64,000 bases of DNA from Lentzea guizhouensis. GTDB taxonomy: Bacteria; Actinomycetota; Actinomycetes; Mycobacteriales; Pseudonocardiaceae. The position numbers and the translations under genes were made by a program. Position 1 is the stretch's first letter; every line of letters starts with the position of its first letter. Location of the stretch: positions 310,001 through 374,000 of the forward strand of contig NZ_CP016793.1 in the NCBI RefSeq assembly GCF_001701025.1, written 5' to 3'. The notes beneath the pieces are model-generated. The model saw only the letters and a program-made list of their open reading frames with translations. It did no database searches and was not told the origin of the DNA. Positions 25,504-34,914 of this stretch are shown here, one piece after another.

Positions 25504-28500
25504 TCACGTGCCCTCGTGCGCGACGTAGCGGGATGTGAGAACTCCGTTGTCCAGCTTGACGATCTGCGCCACGACCAGCTTGTCGACCGGGTCGCACCCG
25601 GAGGTGCCGCTCGCGTCGGCGCGGGCGAACGTCAGCCTCCCGGACGCGCCGTCGAAGTCACGCAAAGTGCGCAGGTACTGGAAAACAGCCTGCCGCGACT
25701 CACCGCGTTCAGCTCCGCGGGCGACGACGCTGACAGCGTCATAGGCGAGAAGAATGTGCCCGTTGGGGCCCGAAAGAAATGCCCGGCGGGCATGCCGGTT
25801 CTGCGCCGTCTCGTAAAGCTGGAAGAACCGTTGCGTCGTCTGGGGAACTTGCGCCATGCCCGTCGTCCACGCGAACGTCGAGAAGTACAACCTGCCGTCG
25901 GCATATTGTTTGACGCCTTCCAGGTCCGCGAAGTTGGTCGTCTCCAGCTGGGTGAGGTCGTCTCCGCCGAACACCACGGCGTCCGGGCAGTTGCTGTTGC
26001 CGTTGAGCTCGGTGAGCAACCCGCCGATCTCCGCGGTGCGCCCGGTGTAGAGGATCAGCGGGTTGCGCGACTTGCCACAGATCTTGCTGGCGACATGGGC
26101 GAGCTCCGTGGCCACCGTCGTGCTCTCGTCGTAGCCGTGCATCTCGGGACCCAGCCGGTTCCGGAGCTGGTGCGCGAGATCGGCGCTGTACTCGTCTCCC
26201 GGGCTGTGCACGAGGTGCAGCGGGCGGCCGCGCAACGCATCGGTGCGTTCGATGATCCGCGCGACGACCTCCGCCTGCCGGTCGTTGGCCGGTGCGATGC
26301 GGAAGAAGTACGGCATTTCGCTGTACAGCGTCGACGACAGCGCCGACCCGACCATCGGAACGCCGACCTGCCGGTCCTTCGACGGCGCCAGCGCCTCCAG
26401 CGCCGCGGCGGTGGACGCGCGGCTCTGCCCGAGACCGGTCACCGCGACGACCGTGCGGTCGCGTTCGGCGTAGCTCTTGATCTGCTCGGCGACCACCTTC
26501 GCGTGCGCGGACTCGCCGCCGAAGTTCGCGAGCACCAGGCGCACCAACGGGTTGCGCGCCACGCCGTCGAGCAGGTTCCACTCGCGCTGGGCGAGGTAGG
26601 CGCCACGCAGCTCGTTCACGCCGGCCGACAGGTCGCGTTTCACGCGTTCCTTGGAGCTGAGCATGGTGGCGACGACGATCGTGACGTTCGGGCGGTCCTT
26701 CGCCTTGGCCACACGGGCGTTCTCGTCCGCGATGAGCTTGGCCAGCTCACCGACCTCGGCGTCGTCGCTGTTCTGCAGGGTCGGGTCACCGTAGGCGAAC
26801 CGGCCGGGCCGCTCACTCATGCCGATGCACTGCACTTCATCCACTTTGGACAGACGAAGGCGGTCACCGGCCAGGTCGGCGACCAGCTCGCTCGGCTCAT
26901 AGATGCCGTAACGCAGGCAATGCGTGCTGTTGTGCAGGTAAAAAGCCGCGCCGTACGCCACGAGCAGCAAGACGACGAGGTAGACCGCCGCACGACGCAC
27001 ACCGTTGCGGCCGGGCCAGCGCCGCGGGTACGGGTAGCTGCCGACGGTGGACTGGCGCGGAAGTGACGCGGGCGGCGAGGCCGGCGTGTTGTGCTCGAGT
27101 GCTCGTTTCGTTGTGCGATAGCCACTCAGGCGTTCCTCGGAGCCGCTGAGGTCTTGGTGCGTGCGCAACACACGGTCGTACATCTCGACAGTCGGGCGCG
27201 CGGTTCGGCTGCGGGACCGCAGCTCCCACGTCGCGATGACGGCGTCTTCGAGCAGACCGGTCTCCCGGCGCACCACGCGATCGACACGGCGGTGCAGGGT
27301 GCGGCGTGCGGTGCCGCCGCGCAGGCGCTGCCACCACAGACGTGACTCCTCATCGCGTGCTTCTTCCCCTTCGCCCGGCGGCATCGGGGCCTCGGCGATG
27401 GCGGCGAGCTCAGCGATCCAGCCGTCACTGCGCTCGTCGACGTGCGGCCGCAGCCGGTGCGCGACGAAGTGCACATCGCCGAGCGCGAGTGCGTGGTAAA
27501 GCGCGTCTTCGCGTTGCCCCAGGCCGTCGAAGCGTTCCTTCAGCAGCCGGTGGACCCTGATGTGGGAGAACTCGTCGTCCGGAGCCTCGCGCAGCCGGCG
27601 CGCGAGAAGGTCGCGCAGCAAGGGGTGCAGCACGAAGTCGTCGCCGTGCCGCGAGACGAAACTGAGCTGTGTCAGCAGAAAGCGCATGTTGTCGCGGTCC
27701 CACTCCCGCGGCAGCAACGCGTTGATGACGTGCCGGTCGAGCACGCGCGGGGCGGCCAGCCTGGCGAAGATCTCGCGCGCCGCCTGGCGTTCCGGCACCT
27801 CCTCCGCGCCCGGGATGCGTTGGAAGAAGCGCAGGAGCAGGTAGTCGCCGACCGTGGCGTCCTGGAACGTCGTGGTCTCGTCGACCGGCAGTCGTTCGTC
27901 GAACACCGCGCGCACCGACGGCAGCACCTGGTCGCGCGCGAACATGTAGTGGACGAGCTGGATCGCGAGCCGCACCGCGAGCGGGTGCCCGTGCGTGACC
28001 TCGTGCAGCTCCTCGACCAGCGCCTCGGACTCCACGGTGCTGTTGCGCGAGCGGTTCCACTCGGCGAGGAACTGCCGCGTCTGCTGCAGCGTGAACGGCT
28101 TGAGGCGTACCGGGAGGAACATCGACTCGGCGGTCTTCTGCTGTTCCGCGCGCTCCCGCCAGGCTGCGTAGTCGGGCTCGACGTCGGGCTCAGGCGGGGC
28201 GGCCTGCTTGGTGGCGATGACGAGCAACGGCACATCGGGTTGGGTCAGCCGGCGTTCCGCGAGCAGGTGCAGGAAGTCGGTGGGGCGGGCGGCGGGCCGC
28301 GGTCGTTTCGGCGGCAGGTAGGAGTCGATGCCGTCGAGCAGGTCGGCGCCGTCGAGCAGCAGCAGGCTGTTCATCCTGCGGTAGCCGCGGAACCGGTACG
28401 CGGCCTGGACGTCGGCCAGGAACGCGGCGACGAGCAGCCGGTCGACCTCCAGCTGCTCGCCGGACCGGTGCAGGCCCCACACGTGCACGAGCGCCGCGTC

Positions 28501-29109
28501 GAACTTGCACCGCTGACCGGTCGTGAGCTCCTGCCCGACGTAGTTCTCGAACCACCGCAGCGCGCTCGCGACCCGTGGCCCGCCGAGCAGCCACCGCAAC
28601 GGCCGCGGTGCGACAACCGCGAGCCCGATCAGCCACAGCAGCAGCGGCCGCAGCACCTTGCCGAGTCCCTGCGCCGGTGGCAGCACGTCGACGACCTCGG
28701 CCGCGTCGGCCACGGCCACGAGCCGGGTCATCTGCTTGGCGGCGAGCTCGCGGGCGCGGTGGTGCTGGTCGTCGGACGGCTCGTCGTGGAAGGCGAGGCG
28801 CGCGAGGTCGTAGCGCGGCAGCCGCATCCGGCCGAAGTCGGCGTGCCGGTAGGAGCGCAGCTGCTCGGCGGCGACGTCGAGGATGTCCTTGCACGTGCGG
28901 GAGCCGGCCTTGTCGAGGTCGACCCGTGCGAGCGGGGCCTCGCGGTAGCGGCGGCGGACGTGGTCGAGCAGCGAGGTCTTGCCACTGCCGCCGGGACCGA
29001 ACGCGACGACCACCGGCAGGGGGTGGTTGCCACGACGTTCTACCAGCGACTCGACCAGCCTGGTGAGGTCGTCTCTGCCGACGAGCCCGATCTCCGGTTC
29101 CAGCGCCAT
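25504..29109 (-). CDS. P-loop NTPase fused through a membrane helix to a periplasmic-binding-like receptor domain
   Basis: In this 1201-residue protein, residues 1-330 form an AAA/STAND-like NTPase with Walker A GPGGSGKT (38-45) and Walker B LLLLDGAD (249-256). Residues about 330-690 are helical and may be a winged-helix and repeat region. One membrane helix lies near 706-726 (AAVYLVVLLLVAYGAAFYL). The C-terminal 470 residues resemble type I periplasmic-binding proteins of the branched-chain amino acid class (VPMVGSALSSTLYSEMPYFF, RIAPANDRQAEVVARII, ILLAYDAVSVVARGA). The arrangement suggests an extracytoplasmic ligand sensor controlling a cytoplasmic NTPase. A hydrophobic stretch near 153-168 may touch the membrane. 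It lies 38 bp downstream of the DasR-like regulator. Confidence 0.85.
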   Translation of the reverse strand: MALEPEIGLVGRDDLTRLVESLVERRGNHPLPVVVAFGPGGSGKTSLLDHVRRRYREAPLARVDLDKAGSRTCKDILDVAAEQLRSYRHADFGRMRLPRYDLARLAFHDEPSDDQHHRARELAAKQMTRLVAVADAAEVVDVLPPAQGLGKVLRPLLLWLIGLAVVAPRPLRWLLGGPRVASALRWFENYVGQELTTGQRCKFDAALVHVWGLHRSGEQLEVDRLLVAAFLADVQAAYRFRGYRRMNSLLLLDGADLLDGIDSYLPPKRPRPAARPTDFLHLLAERRLTQPDVPLLVIATKQAAPPEPDVEPDYAAWRERAEQQKTAESMFLPVRLKPFTLQQTRQFLAEWNRSRNSTVESEALVEELHEVTHGHPLAVRLAIQLVHYMFARDQVLPSVRAVFDERLPVDETTTFQDATVGDYLLLRFFQRIPGAEEVPERQAAREIFARLAAPRVLDRHVINALLPREWDRDNMRFLLTQLSFVSRHGDDFVLHPLLRDLLARRLREAPDDEFSHIRVHRLLKERFDGLGQREDALYHALALGDVHFVAHRLRPHVDERSDGWIAELAAIAEAPMPPGEGEEARDEESRLWWQRLRGGTARRTLHRRVDRVVRRETGLLEDAVIATWELRSRSRTARPTVEMYDRVLRTHQDLSGSEERLSGYRTTKRALEHNTPASPPASLPRQSTVGSYPYPRRWPGRNGVRRAAVYLVVLLLVAYGAAFYLHNSTHCLRYGIYEPSELVADLAGDRLRLSKVDEVQCIGMSERPGRFAYGDPTLQNSDDAEVGELAKLIADENARVAKAKDRPNVTIVVATMLSSKERVKRDLSAGVNELRGAYLAQREWNLLDGVARNPLVRLVLANFGGESAHAKVVAEQIKSYAERDRTVVAVTGLGQSRASTAAALEALAPSKDRQVGVPMVGSALSSTLYSEMPYFFRIAPANDRQAEVVARIIERTDALRGRPLHLVHSPGDEYSADLAHQLRNRLGPEMHGYDESTTVATELAHVASKICGKSRNPLILYTGRTAEIGGLLTELNGNSNCPDAVVFGGDDLTQLETTNFADLEGVKQYADGRLYFSTFAWTTGMAQVPQTTQRFFQLYETAQNRHARRAFLSGPNGHILLAYDAVSVVARGAERGESRQAVFQYLRTLRDFDGASGRLTFARADASGTSGCDPVDKLVVAQIVKLDNGVLTSRYVAHEGT

Positions 29110-29147
29110 GGTCCTCAGACGCTCGCGGAGATGTATTTGTTCCGTTC

Positions 29148-29915
29148 CTAACGGTCTGCGTGCAGCCGTGCGACGAAACTGAATCGATCACCCCGGTAGA
29201 GCGAGCGCGCGCGCTCGATCGGACGACCTTCCACGTCGTAGGAGACCCGGTGCAGCAGCAGCATCGGCAGCGCGGGGTTGGTGCCGATGAGCAAAGCCTC
29301 GCGCGGGGTGGCGAGGACCGTCTCGACGCGTTCCTCGGCCTCGGCGAAGCGCACGCCGAGGCGTTCGGTGAGGCACGCGTAGAGCGAGCCGGCCGGGTCG
29401 AGCTTGTCCACCAGGTCCGGGAAGCGGCGGCTGCTCAGGTAGGTCGACTCGAGGCCGATGCGCTCGTCGTCGGCGAGCAGCACGCGTTCGAGGTGGACGA
29501 CCGGGTCGCCCGGCTCCACCACCAGGTCGCGGGCGAGGCCCTCGTCGGCGCTGATCTCCTCCAGGGTGATCACCGTGCGGGTGGGCTCGACCCCCTGCCT
29601 GCGCATGCCTTCGGTGTAGCTGACCAGTGACAACGGCTGGACGAGCTTGGGTGGCGCGACGAACGTGCCACTGCCCTGGCGGCGGATGAGCTTGCCTTCG
29701 AGCACGAGCTCGCTGACGGCCTGGCGGAGCGTGACGCGCGAGACGGAGAAGCGCTCGGCGAGCTCGCGTTCGGACGGCAGGACCGTGCCTTCGCCAAGGG
29801 TCTCGACGAGGTCGAACAGCTCGGCCTTGACCGCGTAGTAGCGCGGGACTCGGCCGTGTTCTGGAATGCCCGCGCGAACAGGTCGATCAGCGCGGTGCGG
29901 CGGGACGCGGTTCAC
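29148..29915 (-). CDS. DasR-like GntR/HutC-family regulator
   Basis: The 255-residue regulator has an N-terminal GntR winged helix (VLPSERELAERFSVSRVTLRQAV, quoted as SERELAERFSVSRVTLRQAV) and a UTRA effector domain (LSLVSYTEGMRRQGVEPTRT, LESTYLSSRRFPDL). It ends SLYRGDRFSFVARL. The sequence closely follows DasR of Streptomyces, the GlcN6P-responsive regulator of aminosugar use, but no aminosugar genes adjoin it. GTG 29915 is preferred; a palindrome lies just upstream. It sits between a binding lipoprotein gene and the NTPase-receptor gene. Confidence 0.88.
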   Translation of the reverse strand: MNRVPPHRADRPVRAGIPEHGRVPRYYAVKAELFDLVETLGEGTVLPSERELAERFSVSRVTLRQAVSELVLEGKLIRRQGSGTFVAPPKLVQPLSLVSYTEGMRRQGVEPTRTVITLEEISADEGLARDLVVEPGDPVVHLERVLLADDERIGLESTYLSSRRFPDLVDKLDPAGSLYACLTERLGVRFAEAEERVETVLATPREALLIGTNPALPMLLLHRVSYDVEGRPIERARSLYRGDRFSFVARLHADR

Positions 29916-29917
29916 GT

Positions 29918-29938
29918 GGCGTGAGCCTACGTCACGCC
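29918..29938. promoter_or_regulatory. Palindrome before the DasR-like gene
   Basis: GGCGTGA (29918-29924) and TCACGCC (29932-29938) form a perfect 7-bp inverted repeat with a 7-bp spacer, directly before GTG 29915. It could be an autoregulatory operator, or a weak terminator for the upstream binding-protein gene. It does not match the known dre consensus of DasR. Confidence 0.4.
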
Positions 29939-29946
29939 TTGTGTGA

Positions 29947-30780
29947 TCAGGCCGCGAGCTTCGGCGGGTCGGGGATCTTGTAGCCGGAAGATCCGATGTT
30001 GGTCTCCAGCGACTCGCGCCAGGCACCCGAGTCGATCATCTTCTGCAGCGCGGCCTGGACCTTCGCCTTGCTCTCCGGGTCATCACGGCGCAGGCCGACG
30101 CCGTACTCCTCCTTGCTGAACGGCTCGCCGACCACCCGGAGCAGCTCGGGGTTCTGCGCGGCGTATCCCGCCAGCAGGACGTCGTCGGTCGTGACGGCGT
30201 CGACGTTGCCGGCCAGCAGCGCGGTCACGCAGTCGCTGAACTTGGCGTACTCGTTCAGCTGCACGTCCTTGGCGAACTGCTCGCGCACGTAGGCGGCGGA
30301 GGTGGAGCCCTTGGTCGAGCACAGGATCAGGCTGGCGTTGAGCGACTTCGGGCCGGTGATGCGGTTCTCGTTGAAGCGGACCAGCAGGTCCTGACCGGCG
30401 ACGAAGTACGGTCCGACGAAGTCGATGATCTGCTTGCGCTTGTCCGTGATCGAGTAGGTGGAGACGACCATGTCGGCTTCACCGGAGGTCAGCAGCGACT
30501 CCCGGTTGCCCGGCTGCGCTTCCTTCCAGGTGATGTTCTGCTCGCTGACGCCGAGCTCCTTCGCGATGTACTTCGCGACGTCGACGTCGAACCCGCGATA
30601 GGCACCGTCGAGCCTGCGCACCGACAGCCCCGGCTGGTCGAACGACACGGCGATGGTCATGCGGTCGTTGCTGCTGACCTTGCCGGCCATCGTGGACTCG
30701 TCGCCACCCGCGCACGAGCTCAGGAGCAGCACGGCCGCACATGTTGTCGCTACCAGGCGGAGGAGCGCTCTCGGCGTCAT
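29947..30780 (-). CDS. Glutamate/polar amino acid-binding lipoprotein (orphan)
   Basis: The 277-residue family 3 solute-binding protein has a signal peptide with lipobox LLSSCAGG. Core motifs are GFDVDVAKYIAKELG, TSGEADMVVSTYSIT, DFVGPYFVAGQDLLV and VDAVTTDDVLLAGYA. It resembles GluB/GlnH. No permease or ATPase gene is adjacent, so it may act as a sensor, as GlnH does in the GlnH-GlnX-PknG system of mycobacteria, or serve a distant transporter. It is the first gene of the leftward group that includes the NTPase-receptor. Confidence 0.88.
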   Translation of the reverse strand: MTPRALLRLVATTCAAVLLLSSCAGGDESTMAGKVSSNDRMTIAVSFDQPGLSVRRLDGAYRGFDVDVAKYIAKELGVSEQNITWKEAQPGNRESLLTSGEADMVVSTYSITDKRKQIIDFVGPYFVAGQDLLVRFNENRITGPKSLNASLILCSTKGSTSAAYVREQFAKDVQLNEYAKFSDCVTALLAGNVDAVTTDDVLLAGYAAQNPELLRVVGEPFSKEEYGVGLRRDDPESKAKVQAALQKMIDSGAWRESLETNIGSSGYKIPDPPKLAA

Positions 30781-30928
30781 TCTTCCCTCTTACAACTGGG
30801 TTTCACGGGCATGCGCCGACGCATCTGTACGTGCGCGTGCTCGGCGATGTCGGAAACCTAGGCTGCGATTGGGCGCGTGTCCATACCTGAGCGTGAAAGA
30901 GACGTGCGGAATCGTTGCCGTAACCGGG

Positions 30929-33583
30929 TCAGCGCAGGCGCCGCGGACCCGCGTCGTGCAGGGAAGGAGGTGGTCCGAGCACTATCCGCGCACTGCTGAC
31001 GAAAGCCCCTGCGGCAGAAGCAAGAACCGGCTCGAGCTTGAGCGAACGAACCTCCGGGAGGTCTTCCGCGAGTGCCGCCAAACGGAGTACGAGCTCCTGG
31101 AGGGCTTTCAGATCCGCGGGTTCGTCGCCGCGGTATCCGGTGAGCAGAGGCGCTGCTTTCGGCGCCGCAACGAGTTCGGCCGCGTCGGTGTCGGTGAGCG
31201 GCACCGCCCGGTAGGCCCGGTCGCCGAGCAGGTCGCTGACCACGCCCGACAGTCCGAACCAGACCAGCGTGCCGAAGCTCGGGTCGTCCTGCAGCCCGAG
31301 CACGCAGCTCACCCCCTTGGGAGCCATGCGCTGCACGTACACGTCCGGTTTGCCCGACAACGCGGCGAGGTCCTGGTAAGCGGCCTTCACCGATTCCACC
31401 TGAGCGATGTCGAGCCGAACGCCGACGAGATCGGTGCGGTGCCGAAGCCGTTCGCTGGTGGCTTTCATCGCGACCGGATAGCCGAGCTCATCGGCGGCGA
31501 CCGCCGCTTCTTCCGCGCTGTGGGCGATGCGGAACGGCACGACGTCGATGCCGTAGCACTTGAGCAGTTCGACCGCGGTGTGGTCATCGACCGCGCGATC
31601 GGTTCTTTCCATTCTTTTGTCCACAATGGACCGAGCCGCTTCGGTGTCGATGCCGCCGGGCCGGACGAAGTGGCCCTGCGGCGCCGCACGCCACCTCGCA
31701 TAGCGGACCGCGCGCGCCAATGCGAGAACGGCACGTTCCGGACTGGCGTAGCTGGGAATGGAGCCTTTCCCGGGAACCTTCAGCTCCGCGGGAATTCCTT
31801 CGACGGCGAGGAACGTCGAGACGATCGGTTTTGTGCCGTGCGCGGCTTCTTTGAGCGCGCGGGCATACGCGGTGCCGGGGACCGCGATCGGCGGCACGAA
31901 CACCACGACGAGCGCGTCGGTGTCGGACCGTTCGAGTGCCTCGCGCACGGCCTTCGCGAACTCGTCCGGGGTGGCCTGCGCGCCGACGTCGACGGGGTCG
32001 CCCGCGAGGTCGAGGTCCTGGGCGAGCAACGTGTCCGCGGCGAGCAGGCCGATCGCGGTGGAGTTGCCGACGACGGCGACCCGCTTGCCCTTCGGCAGCG
32101 GCTGGTGCGCGAGGAGCAGCGCGGTGTCGAACATCTGGGCCAGCGAGTCGACCCTGATCACGCCCGCCTGCTCGAACAACGCCTGCACGCTGGCCTCGTC
32201 GACCTTGACCCCGGTCGCCGCCAGACCGGGCGTGACGGCGTGCCGGCCGGACTTCACCGCGACGATCGGCTTGGTGCGGCCGAGCCTGCGCGCGAGCCGG
32301 GCGAACTTGCGCGGGTTGCCGAACGACTCCAGGTAGAGCAGCACGACGTCGGTGGCCGGGTCGGTCTCCCAGTACTGCAGCAGGTCGTTGCCGGAGACGT
32401 CCGCCCGGTTGCCCGCCGACACGAACGTCGACAGCCCCAGCCCCCACCCCGCCGCGTTGGCGAGGATGGCCGTGCCGAGCGCGCCGGACTGGCTGAAGAA
32501 CCCCGCGCGCCCCCGTTCCGGCAGCTGGGGCGCGAGGCTCGCGTTCATGCGGACCTTGGGGTCGAGGTTGAGGACACCGAGCGCGTTGGGCCCCACGACA
32601 CGCATGCCGTGCGCCCTGGCCTCAGCTGCAAGCCTCCGCTCAGCCGACAGTCCGTCCGGCCCCGTCTCGCCGTAGCCGGACGACACGACGACAAGCGCCT
32701 TCACGCCCTTGGCCAGGCACGCGTCCATGACCTCGTCGACGCTGGCCGCCGGAACAGCGACAACGGCCAGGTCGACGTCGTCCGGGATGTCGAGCACCGT
32801 CGGGTAGGCCCGCACGCCCCGCACCGCGCGGTGCTCGGCGTTCACGGGGTAGACGGGCCCGTTGAAGTCGGCTTCGAGCAAGTTCTTGAGCACCGCGTGC
32901 CCGATCTTGGTCGGGTCGGTCGACGCGCCGATGACCGCGATGCTGCGCGGGTGCAGCAGGTTGTGCACGCTGCGCGCCTCGGCGGCCTGCTCACGCGCCC
33001 TGGCGACCGCGACGGACTCGTCGGTCGGGTCAATCGCGAACTCCAGGTGCAGCACGCCCTCCTCGAACGCCCTGCTCACCTGGTAACCGGCATCCCGGAA
33101 CACCCGGACCATCTGCCCGTTCTCGGCCAGCACCTCGGCCTCGAACCGCACCAGCCCGACTTCACGACCCGCCGCCGCGAGGTGCTCCAGCAGGATGCTG
33201 CCGAGCCCACGCCCCTGGTGCGCGTCCTCGACGACGAACGCGACCTCCGCCGACTCCCCGTGCCGCTCCCCGCCGCGCAACCGGTCGAACCGCCCGACCG
33301 CGACGATGTCGTCCCCGAGCAACGCGATCAGCGCCACCCGGTCGTGGTGGTCAACGGTGCTGAACCGGTCGAGATCGCGCTGCGGGATCCGCGGGTACGG
33401 CCCGAAGTACCGGAAGTACCGCGTGCGCTCGGACAACCGCCCGTGGAACTCCCTGAGCTCCTCCGCGTCATCCGGCGTGATCGGCCGCAGGTGAACGGTG
33501 CCGCCGTCGCTCAAGACGACGTCCGCCTCCCAGCGCCGCGGGAAGTCGAACGGATCTCTGAGCCCGTTCGTGTCGTCGCCCAC
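30929..33583 (-). CDS. Protein lysine acetyltransferase with ADP-forming acyl-CoA synthetase-like domain
   Basis: The 884-residue protein has an N-terminal GNAT domain (about 20-165; VHLRPITPDDAEEL, acetyl-CoA loop DAHQGRGLGSILLEHL). A CoA-binding fold follows (SIAVIGASTDPTKIGHAVLKN), then ligase-CoA and ATP-grasp regions. In active ADP-forming synthetases the sequence KSGR...SHTG carries the phosphohistidine. Here it reads KSGRHAVTPGLAATGVKV, so that His is absent and the synthetase part is probably only regulatory. GNAT at the N terminus is the reverse of the enterobacterial Pat order. The GTG start lies 7 bp after acuC, pairing writer and eraser of acetylation, probably on acyl-CoA synthetases. 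Confidence 0.88.
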   Translation of the reverse strand: MGDDTNGLRDPFDFPRRWEADVVLSDGGTVHLRPITPDDAEELREFHGRLSERTRYFRYFGPYPRIPQRDLDRFSTVDHHDRVALIALLGDDIVAVGRFDRLRGGERHGESAEVAFVVEDAHQGRGLGSILLEHLAAAGREVGLVRFEAEVLAENGQMVRVFRDAGYQVSRAFEEGVLHLEFAIDPTDESVAVARAREQAAEARSVHNLLHPRSIAVIGASTDPTKIGHAVLKNLLEADFNGPVYPVNAEHRAVRGVRAYPTVLDIPDDVDLAVVAVPAASVDEVMDACLAKGVKALVVVSSGYGETGPDGLSAERRLAAEARAHGMRVVGPNALGVLNLDPKVRMNASLAPQLPERGRAGFFSQSGALGTAILANAAGWGLGLSTFVSAGNRADVSGNDLLQYWETDPATDVVLLYLESFGNPRKFARLARRLGRTKPIVAVKSGRHAVTPGLAATGVKVDEASVQALFEQAGVIRVDSLAQMFDTALLLAHQPLPKGKRVAVVGNSTAIGLLAADTLLAQDLDLAGDPVDVGAQATPDEFAKAVREALERSDTDALVVVFVPPIAVPGTAYARALKEAAHGTKPIVSTFLAVEGIPAELKVPGKGSIPSYASPERAVLALARAVRYARWRAAPQGHFVRPGGIDTEAARSIVDKRMERTDRAVDDHTAVELLKCYGIDVVPFRIAHSAEEAAVAADELGYPVAMKATSERLRHRTDLVGVRLDIAQVESVKAAYQDLAALSGKPDVYVQRMAPKGVSCVLGLQDDPSFGTLVWFGLSGVVSDLLGDRAYRAVPLTDTDAAELVAAPKAAPLLTGYRGDEPADLKALQELVLRLAALAEDLPEVRSLKLEPVLASAAGAFVSSARIVLGPPPSLHDAGPRRLR

Positions 33584-33590
33584 CGTGGTC

Positions 33591-34763
33591 TCAGTCCCTC
33601 GGATCGTCCGGGTCAAGTCCGTGCAACGGGAACACCGCACGGCGAGTCTCACGGATCGCCCGGTCCACCGGCTCCTCCGCATCCCCGCCCCACGGCTGGT
33701 ACCCAGGGTCGCACTCATCAGTCATCGACGCCGGAAGCGGCCAGTCCCGCGCGATGCGTGTCGCGTGCGCCACCCACTCCGCCGGCAACGGCCGGTTCAC
33801 GTCCAGATCGCGGTCCAGCACGGTCGCCAGCAGGTGCGTCCACGACCGCGGCACCACCCTGAGCAGCTCGTACCCGCCACCCCCGAGCGCCAGCCACTTG
33901 AACCCGTGCTCGGTCACCAGCTCCCGGAACGCCTGGTAGATCGCCCGGTGCCCGTCCACGCTCAACGCCAGGTCCGCCAGCGGGTCCTCCTTGTGCGTGT
34001 CCACCCCGCACTGCGTCACCAGCACCTGCGGCCGGAACGCCTTCAGCAACGCCGGCACCGTCGCGTGGAACGCCCGCAACCACGCCCCGTCCTTCGTCCC
34101 GGCGGGCAACGCCACGTTGACCGCCGTCCCCTCGGCCCCCGGACCCCCGACCTCACCGGCCCACCCGGTCCCCGGCCACAGACTCATCGGGTGCTGGTGC
34201 AACGACACCGTCAACACGCGCGGGTCGTCCCAGAACGCCGTCTGCACCCCGTCCCCGTGATGCACGTCGACATCCACGTACGCAACGCGCTCCACCCCGT
34301 TGCGCAACAACCACTCAATGGCCACCGCACAGTCGTTGTAAACGCAGAACCCCGCCGCACTGTCCGGCATCGCGTGGTGCAACCCACCGGCGATGTTGAC
34401 CGCCCGGTCCACCTCACCACCGGCAATGGCCCGCGCCGCCATCAACGACCCGCCCACCACCAACGCCGACGCCTCGTGCATCCGCTCGAACACGGGGTTG
34501 TCCGGCGTCCCCAACCCGTGCCCCACGTCCCACCCGGCCGTGGGAGCCGCCTGCACCGCACTCAGGTACCCCGGCCGGTGCACCAGCTCGATCTCTTCGT
34601 CGGTCGCCGCCTCCGGCGCCCGCAACTCAACCCCGTCCAGCACCCCGAGCGCCGTCGCGAGCCGCACCGTGAGGTCGAGCCGCACGGGGTTCAGCGGATG
34701 GTCGCCACCGAGGTCGTACCCGAGGAAGGACTCGTCCCAGACAACAGCGGCTGGCTTACCCAT
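33591..34763 (-). CDS. acuC: AcuC-type lysine deacetylase
   Basis: This 390-residue zinc-dependent class I histone-deacetylase-family protein shows the active-site His pair in IAGGLHHAMP, the metal ligands in AYVDVDVHHGDGVQ, and LALGGGGYELLR. AcuC removes acetyl groups from acetyl-CoA synthetase in Bacillus. The acetyltransferase gene 7 bp downstream makes this a reversible acetylation module. Confidence 0.92.
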   Translation of the reverse strand: MGKPAAVVWDESFLGYDLGGDHPLNPVRLDLTVRLATALGVLDGVELRAPEAATDEEIELVHRPGYLSAVQAAPTAGWDVGHGLGTPDNPVFERMHEASALVVGGSLMAARAIAGGEVDRAVNIAGGLHHAMPDSAAGFCVYNDCAVAIEWLLRNGVERVAYVDVDVHHGDGVQTAFWDDPRVLTVSLHQHPMSLWPGTGWAGEVGGPGAEGTAVNVALPAGTKDGAWLRAFHATVPALLKAFRPQVLVTQCGVDTHKEDPLADLALSVDGHRAIYQAFRELVTEHGFKWLALGGGGYELLRVVPRSWTHLLATVLDRDLDVNRPLPAEWVAHATRIARDWPLPASMTDECDPGYQPWGGDAEEPVDRAIRETRRAVFPLHGLDPDDPRD

Positions 34764-34914
34764 GCCTGCAACCTAACCCACTCATCGCGCCACCCCGTGA
34801 TCACAACTCGGTCGCCCCACGTGCCCACGCCCGCCCCGACGCCTACAGTCCCTTCGCCGGGCACACCCCACTCCACCCCGGAACCGAACCCACCGAACAG
34901 GGGTCAGAGGCGAC

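Noticed and set aside
24736..27066. A 776-codon rightward frame over the NTPase-receptor gene
   Set aside because: It starts inside the Gln-rich protein gene and runs antisense to clear receptor-domain sequence.
30653..33862. A 1069-codon open frame on the plus strand opposite the acetyltransferase
   Set aside because: No domain motifs are seen and the true gene on the other strand has GNAT and CoA-binding motifs.
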